64,000 nucleotides of DNA from an uncultured Clostridia bacterium (lineage in GTDB: Bacteria; Bacillota; Clostridia; Peptostreptococcales; Anaerovoracaceae): the NCBI GenBank assembly GCA_934281605.1, contig CAKQXD010000002.1, forward strand, positions 237,171 through 301,170. The letters are read 5' to 3'. The notes under the pieces are model-generated. The model ran no database searches. It was not told where the DNA came from and saw only the letters and a program-made list of their open reading frames with translations. Below, piece by piece: positions 59,280 through 64,000 of the stretch. The number at the start of each line of letters is the position of its first letter. Position 1 is the first letter of the stretch. Position numbers and translations under genes: made by a program.

Positions 59280-60911
59280 ATGGCAGAATCGAATTTTATT
59301 CATAATATCATCGACAAAGACCTGGAAGCGCAGAAGTATGGAGACAAGGTACACACCCGTTTTCCTCCGGAGCCCAACGGCTACCTGCACATCGGACACG
59401 CCAAGTCCATCTGCCTCAACTTTACGACGGCAGAAAAGTACAGCGGCCAGTGTAACCTGCGTTACGACGATACCAACCCGGGCAAGGAAGACATGGAATA
59501 CGTAGACTCCATTGAAGCGGACGTAAGATGGCTGGGTTTTGAATGGGACAACCGTCTCTGGGCCTCTGACTATTTCGATGAAATGTACGACTGCGCTGTG
59601 GAACTGATCAAGATGGGCAAGGCTTATGTCTGCGATCTGAGTGCAGACGAGATCCGTGAATACCGCGGCACGCTGAAGGAACCGGGTAAAGAAAGTCCGT
59701 CCAGAAACCGCAGCGTGGAAGAAAACCTGAAACTGTTCGAAGAAATGCGGGAAGGCAAGTATGCCGACGGAGAAAAGGTGCTCCGCGCCAAGATCGACAT
59801 GGCCTCCCCGAACATGAATATGAGAGACCCTGTTATCTACCGGATCGCTCACGTAAACCATCACAATACAGGCGATAAGTGGTGCATCTATCCGATGTAC
59901 GATTTCGCGCACCCGATCGAAGACGCTATCGAAGGTATCACTCACTCCATCTGTACACTGGAGTTTGAAGATCACAGACCGCTCTATGACTGGGTACTGG
60001 CGACCCTCGGCAGATGGGAAGCGCCGCCGCAGCAGATCGAATTTGCCCGCCTGAACCTGACCAACACCGTGATGAGCAAGCGCTACCTGAAAGCCATGGT
60101 AGAAGACGGCACGGTAGACGGCTGGGATGATCCTCGTATGCCGACCATCGCAGGCATCCGCCGCAGAGGCTATACGCCGGAAGCAGTGCGTGACTTCTGT
60201 GAACGGATCGGCGTATCCAAGGCCAACAGTACGGTGGACGTAGGTCTGCTGGAACACTGCGTCAGAGAAGACCTGAAGCAGAAGGTGGAGAGTCGCAACG
60301 TGGTGGAAAACCCGATCAAGGTGGTCATTACCAACTATCCGGAAGACCAGACCGAAGAAATGGAACTGGAAAACAACAGAGAAGTGCCGGAACTGGGCAA
60401 CAGAACCGTACCGTTCAGCCGCGAGCTGTATGTGGACGGCGACGACTTCATGGAAGTTCCGGTGAAGAAATATTTCCGTCTCTTCCCGGGCAACGAAGTT
60501 CGCTTTAAAGGCGCATACTTCATCACCTGCAACGAAGTGGTAAAGAACGAAGACGGCTCCATCAAGGAACTGCTTTGCACCTACGATCCGGAGACGAGAA
60601 GCGGCAGCGGATTCGAAGGCCGCAAGGTCAAGGGGACCATCCACTGGGTAGACGCCAGGACAGCGGTACAGATCAAGATCCGCAACTACGACTACCTGAT
60701 GGTGGACGACGAAGAGGGCAACCAGGTGATGAATCCGGATTCCCTCACAGAAAGCATCGGCTATGCCGAACCGCTGGTGGCAGAAGCCAAGCCGGGCGAA
60801 CGGTTCCAGTTCTTCCGCAAGGGCTACTACATCGCAGACAGCGAATTGACTAACGACACAGAAAAAGTATTCAATAAAATCGTAGGACTGAAAAGCTCCT
60901 GGAAAAAATAA
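59280..60911 (+). CDS. glnS: Glutaminyl-tRNA synthetase
   Basis: Class I synthetase (543 aa) charging tRNA-Gln. Signature FPPEPNGYLHIGHAKSICLNF (HIGH motif near residue 37), DDTNPGKEDMEYVDSIEADVRWLGFEW, and the KMSKS-type VMSKRYL near 265. The C-terminal anticodon-binding beta-barrels (RTVPFSRELYVDGDDFMEVP ... YFRLFPGNEVRFKGAYFI) identify GlnRS rather than GltX. Many Firmicutes lack this enzyme and use GatCAB amidation. Start 59280 has AAAAGGAGAAG upstream; a longer frame overlaps thiolase and is rejected. Confidence 0.96.
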   Translation: MAESNFIHNIIDKDLEAQKYGDKVHTRFPPEPNGYLHIGHAKSICLNFTTAEKYSGQCNLRYDDTNPGKEDMEYVDSIEADVRWLGFEWDNRLWASDYFDEMYDCAVELIKMGKAYVCDLSADEIREYRGTLKEPGKESPSRNRSVEENLKLFEEMREGKYADGEKVLRAKIDMASPNMNMRDPVIYRIAHVNHHNTGDKWCIYPMYDFAHPIEDAIEGITHSICTLEFEDHRPLYDWVLATLGRWEAPPQQIEFARLNLTNTVMSKRYLKAMVEDGTVDGWDDPRMPTIAGIRRRGYTPEAVRDFCERIGVSKANSTVDVGLLEHCVREDLKQKVESRNVVENPIKVVITNYPEDQTEEMELENNREVPELGNRTVPFSRELYVDGDDFMEVPVKKYFRLFPGNEVRFKGAYFITCNEVVKNEDGSIKELLCTYDPETRSGSGFEGRKVKGTIHWVDARTAVQIKIRNYDYLMVDDEEGNQVMNPDSLTESIGYAEPLVAEAKPGERFQFFRKGYYIADSELTNDTEKVFNKIVGLKSSWKK

Positions 60912-60929
60912 AGAAACAGAGGTGGTAAG

Positions 60930-62084
60930 ATGGATTATTACAAAGAGTCCCTCAAAATGCACGAAGAGCATAAGGGAAAGATGGCGGTTGCCAGCAAAGT
61001 GAAAGTAGAAACGAAAGACGACCTGTCCACGGCGTATACACCGGGGGTAGCCGAGCCGTGCCGTAAGATCAAGGAAGATCCTGAGAACGTCTATAAATAC
61101 ACCAATAAGTCCAACATCGTGGCCGTTGTATCCGACGGTTCCGCAGTGCTGGGCCTGGGTAACATCGGAGGCCTGGCTTCCATTCCTGTCATGGACGGCA
61201 AATCCCTCCTGTTCAAGGAATTCGCAGGCATCGATGCCTTCCCGATCTGCCTGGAAACGCAGGACGTGGACGAGATCGTAAACATCGTCAAGAACATCGC
61301 GCCGACCCTTGGCGGCATCAACCTGGAAGACATCTCCGCTCCCCGCTGCTTCGAGATCGAAGAAAAGCTGCAGGCGCAGGTGGACATCCCGGTATTTCAC
61401 GATGACCAGCACGGTACGGCGGTAGTGGTTTCCGCAGCCGTGATCAATGCTGCAAAGCTGACGGGCAAGAAGCTTTCCGACATGACAGCTGTTATCAACG
61501 GTGCAGGCGCCGCCGGTACGGCGATTGCCAAGATGCTGCTGAACCTGGGCATCTGCGATATCGTGGCCTGCGACAGCAAGGGCATCCTGACCCGCGACAG
61601 AGGCGACCTCAACGAAGCCAAGAAGCGGCTGGCTGCTGTGACCAATGAAGAACAGATCTCCGGAAGTCTGGCGGATGCTGTTGCCGGACGCGACCTGTTC
61701 ATCGGCGTTTCCGCTGCAAAGGTCCTGACCCAGGATATGGTTCGCAGCATGAACGATGACGCCATCATTTTCGCTATGGCCAATCCGGAACCGGAGATCC
61801 TGCCGGATCTGGCAAAGGAAGCCGGTGCGGCTGTCGTAGGAACGGGACGTTCCGATTATCCGAACCAGATCAACAACGTCCTCATCTTCCCGGGACTATT
61901 CAAGGGCGCGCTGGCAGCACGTGCAAAGCGCATCACAGAGGAAATGAAGACTGCCGCAGCTTACGCGCTGGCAGAGATCATTCCGGAAGAAGAATTAAAG
62001 CCGGATTACATCATCCCGAGCGCATTCTACCCGAATGCTGCAGACATCGTAGCAGCTGCCGTAGAAAAAGCGTGGAAAGAATAG
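60930..62084 (+). CDS. Malic enzyme (NAD(P)-dependent)
   Basis: A 384-aa short-type malic enzyme, oxidatively decarboxylating malate to pyruvate. Signatures: STAYTPGVAEPCRKI with the catalytic Tyr, VVSDGSAVLGLGNIGG, DISAPRCFEIEEKL and FHDDQHGTAVVVSAAV at the metal site, INGAGAAGTAIAKMLL for the cofactor, and IFAMANPEPEI. The length matches the bacterial short form without a phosphotransacetylase domain. Ribosome site AGAGGTGG, 18 bp after glnS. Cofactor preference is not obvious. Confidence 0.95.
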   Translation: MDYYKESLKMHEEHKGKMAVASKVKVETKDDLSTAYTPGVAEPCRKIKEDPENVYKYTNKSNIVAVVSDGSAVLGLGNIGGLASIPVMDGKSLLFKEFAGIDAFPICLETQDVDEIVNIVKNIAPTLGGINLEDISAPRCFEIEEKLQAQVDIPVFHDDQHGTAVVVSAAVINAAKLTGKKLSDMTAVINGAGAAGTAIAKMLLNLGICDIVACDSKGILTRDRGDLNEAKKRLAAVTNEEQISGSLADAVAGRDLFIGVSAAKVLTQDMVRSMNDDAIIFAMANPEPEILPDLAKEAGAAVVGTGRSDYPNQINNVLIFPGLFKGALAARAKRITEEMKTAAAYALAEIIPEEELKPDYIIPSAFYPNAADIVAAAVEKAWKE

Positions 62085-62155
62085 AGAACGAGCGCACAGC
62101 GCTGCGCAGACCCGAGTACCTGGCTCGATCGGCTGGGATCATCCTTAACGATAAT

Positions 62156-62198
62156 AAAAAGCTCCAGAGAGACGAAATTCGCTCCCTGGAGCTTTTTT
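62156..62198. terminator. Bidirectional terminator
   Basis: AAAAAGCTCCAG ... CTGGAGCTTTTTT, 12-bp stem with flanking A and T runs, between the malic-enzyme gene and the convergent permease gene. Confidence 0.93.
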
Positions 62199-63435
62199 AA
62201 TCCATAATAGGCGGTATTTTACCTTTGCCGCTGTTACGCTTCTGGATCAGCTTCGCTTCTCTGCGATGCACCCACTTCAAAACGAAGATCTGAATGATCC
62301 CCGCGAGAGGAACTGCCAGCAGCATTCCCACGATGCCACCGAAATATCCGAATACACTGACCGCCAGCAGCACCACCAGAGGTTTCAGCCCCGTAGAAGA
62401 GCCGACCACCTTCGGATAGATGAAGTTGGAATCGATCTGCTGCACTACCAGCAAAATCACCACAGCCAGAACCCCGTGCCAGAAACCGCCCGTGCAGAGT
62501 CCCATCAGGAACGCCGGGATCATCCCCAGCACCGGACCGAAATACGGGATCACGTTGGCAAGCCCTGCGAACACCCCGATGAATACGGCCGCCTCCAGTC
62601 CCATGATGGATAGTCCGATGGACGAGAGGATCGCTACGAACAGCGAATCCAGCAGCGCGCCCCGGATGAAGCGGGACAGCACGACGTTGATCTCGTGAAG
62701 CGTCTCCGTAAACACCGCGTGGGCTCTTTGCGGCAAAACAAGATGTAAAAACTTCCGCCACAGCCCCAGGAAAAACTTCTTGTCTTTCATTAAGTAAATA
62801 CTGATGATGATCCCGATGATGAAATCCACGATATTGCCGCTCAGATCAGCCACAAATGTGATCGCCGACGTAGCACTCATGTTTTCGCTGAGCCAGCTCA
62901 TCAGATAATTGGTAAACTCCGTCACTTTATCCGAGAGAATATCCTGCGGAATGTTGTGCTGGATCCACGACTGGATCATCGCTTCGTATTTGATTGCCGT
63001 TCCCATCAGATCCTGCAGCATCGCCGGAACGCTGGTAAAGGAGATCCGCCCGATGAGCATCACCGCGAATCCGTACAAAATCGCCAGCACCGCCGCGATC
63101 ACGAATACATAAGTAAGAAGTACGCTGATCAGATACCGGGTGTTCCGTTTCTTTTCCAGTTTAATAGGATCGTCCGGCAGCCGCACCAGCAGTTTGAGAA
63201 ACTTGCCGTCGATGAACGCCACCAGCGGATTCAGCAGATACGCCAGCACCAGTCCGATGAGCAGCGGCTTGAATGCGTCCGTCAGCACCAGAAACCCGTG
63301 GTGCAGCCCGCCGGTGATGGAGCCCAGATTCTTGATCAGAAAATACAGGATATACAGCAGGATGGCGTTGAATACGATAAAAACCGTGTGCCGTATAAAC
63401 GTATTGTCCTTTAATATCGTTTTTAATTTGTCCAT
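62197..63435 (-). CDS. AI-2E family transporter (PerM/TqsA type)
   Basis: A 412-aa polytopic membrane protein. Family pattern: paired helices at both ends, FKPLLIGLVLAYLLNPLVAFID, then a variable middle with IMLIGRISFTSVPAMLQDL, and the conserved GLANVIPYFGPVLGMIPAFLMGL and LVVLLAVSVFGYFGGIVGMLLAVPLAGII near the C-terminus. Members transport autoinducer-2 or act as Na+/H+ antiporters; the substrate is open. Start at MDKLKTI has GGAGGA upstream; the frame extends seven codons further. Confidence 0.9.
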   Translation of the reverse strand: MDKLKTILKDNTFIRHTVFIVFNAILLYILYFLIKNLGSITGGLHHGFLVLTDAFKPLLIGLVLAYLLNPLVAFIDGKFLKLLVRLPDDPIKLEKKRNTRYLISVLLTYVFVIAAVLAILYGFAVMLIGRISFTSVPAMLQDLMGTAIKYEAMIQSWIQHNIPQDILSDKVTEFTNYLMSWLSENMSATSAITFVADLSGNIVDFIIGIIISIYLMKDKKFFLGLWRKFLHLVLPQRAHAVFTETLHEINVVLSRFIRGALLDSLFVAILSSIGLSIMGLEAAVFIGVFAGLANVIPYFGPVLGMIPAFLMGLCTGGFWHGVLAVVILLVVQQIDSNFIYPKVVGSSTGLKPLVVLLAVSVFGYFGGIVGMLLAVPLAGIIQIFVLKWVHRREAKLIQKRNSGKGKIPPIMD

Positions 63436-63734
63436 ACGCTTTCCTCCAATTTTCATTTATTATATACTATAGGAACTCTGGACAAGTGTGCGGCGTGTGA
63501 AGATAGCCGTATTTCTGCAAAGATTGTAGCCTTGTAAAGCGTTTTTCATACATTATAGTCTTCTGTTCGGCTCTGGCTTTTCCCTGCTCCGCAGTCCCCT
63601 GTACTCCTCCTGCAAAGACGCCAAAGCAAGTGTTTGCAAGGGGTCGGGTGCTGCTGGTTTCCGGACGTGAAAAGGCGCGTAAAACCCTTGTAAAAAAGAA
63701 ATCAAAAAAAGGCAAAAAAAGATGCAAAAATCCG
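63436..63734. other. Spacer upstream of the rRNA promoters
   Basis: About 300 bp without a gene; carries two CTGCAAAG copies (63515 and 63610). Its end is strongly A-rich (63694-63730), resembling an UP element for the promoter that follows. Confidence 0.55.
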
Positions 63735-63763
63735 TTGACAAGGGCGTATATCTTTGGTAAGAT
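63735..63763 (+). promoter_or_regulatory. rRNA-type promoter P1
   Basis: TTGACA (63735-63740), 17-bp spacer, TAAGAT (63758-63763), preceded by A-tracts typical of UP elements. Confidence 0.78.
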
Positions 63764-63872
63764 AATCAAGCTGTCAGGGAGACACGCAAGAACAAAACAA
63801 CATCATATACGAGGCATTGGCTCGCATGGAAATGGACAGAAAAAACGCTTCAAAAAAAGTTGAAAAAAGTTC

Positions 63873-63901
63873 TTGACAAGTTGAAAGACATGCGATATAA
63901 T
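63873..63901 (+). promoter_or_regulatory. rRNA-type promoter P2
   Basis: TTGACA (63873-63878), 17-bp spacer, TATAAT (63896-63901), perfect hexamers, with AAAAAAAGTTGAAAAAAG immediately upstream. Tandem arrangement with P1, 138 bp apart, is typical of Firmicute rrn operons. Confidence 0.88.
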
Positions 63902-63907
63902 AAAGAA

Positions 63908-64000
63908 GTTCGCTGAGAGCGGACGAGCTTCGAAAGAAGCGCTGAACATTGAAAACTTCATAGTGTAGAAATTTGAGTCAAAATAAATTTTGATTTAAAG
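63908..64000 (+). other. Leader of an rRNA operon (16S gene expected just downstream)
   Basis: The transcript leader has GAACATTGAAAACTTC (63945-63960), resembling the boxA-containing spacer before 16S genes in Clostridia, and AT-rich DNA up to the edge. No 16S sequence is in the window, so the assignment rests on tandem promoters and leader style. Confidence 0.7.

Noticed and set aside
59220..61412. Long minus-strand frame across glnS and malic-enzyme genes
   Set aside because: It runs antisense through two well-identified enzymes and has no family signature.

Overview
The window reads as chromosomal DNA of a low-to-moderate GC anaerobic Firmicute of class Clostridia. Reasons: AAGGAGG-type ribosome binding sites, canonical TTGACA/TATAAT promoters, a T-box riboswitch, a Gram-positive LexA box, a group B-type [FeFe] hydrogenase, thiolase, malic enzyme, and Gram-positive surface proteins with C-terminal TGD-membrane-RRK tails. 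Family or genus cannot be fixed from this window alone.

Layout. 0-2.7 kb: end of the ATP synthase operon (atpG 3' part, atpD, atpC) and a small TM1266-type hydrogenase regulator. 2.75-6.4 kb: an AT-rich accessory island with a secreted Cys/Tyr-rich protein, two homologous small acidic proteins, other immunity-like small genes and a truncated one. 6.7-15.6 kb: a FeoB-like permease without a G domain, a radical SAM protein, scpA-scpB, a D,D-carboxypeptidase, a PyrK-like iron-sulfur flavoprotein, a 5'-truncated Fe-alcohol dehydrogenase, and a Trp T-box controlling a solitary trpB2. 15.8-17.8 kb: a DMT transporter and a deletion scar that joins remnants of an MFS gene and a nitrilase gene. 18-33 kb: an InlB/LRR surface protein, an [FeFe] hydrogenase, a FAD oxidoreductase, an Mrp/NBP35 ATPase and a 2350-residue vWA adhesin with 11 pilin-like domains. 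33-38.4 kb: a ThrE-type exporter pair and an acn-idh-gntR operon. 38.7-50 kb: hairpin array, two further TGD-tailed surface proteins, and a dlt-like operon (adenylation enzyme, carrier protein, MBOAT, SGNH-like). 50-55.5 kb: a LexA-box radical SAM/DUF4130 operon, AIM24-like protein, sirtuin, a second hairpin array and a sigma-factor fragment with a frame change. 55.6-63.4 kb: surE, isochorismatase-like hydrolase, DUF2156, thiolase, glnS, malic enzyme, AI-2E-type permease. The window ends in tandem rRNA-type promoters, so a 16S gene very probably starts just beyond it.

The genes describe fermentative carbon flow (thiolase, malic enzyme, aconitase and isocitrate dehydrogenase towards 2-oxoglutarate, H2 metabolism) and a heavily decorated cell surface. 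Four sequence-level systems stand out. (1) Two arrays plus one solitary copy of a 46-bp inverted-repeat unit with a constant 22-nt variable centre; array periods are 96 bp exactly, with a single exception of 117. (2) A 48-bp element (7-bp hairpin followed by AAAnnAAGGAG) that forms the ribosome binding site of four unrelated genes. (3) The octamer CTGCAAAG/CTTTGCAG, about 60 copies by eye where about two are expected. (4) A LexA box placed over the promoter of a radical SAM DNA-metabolism operon.
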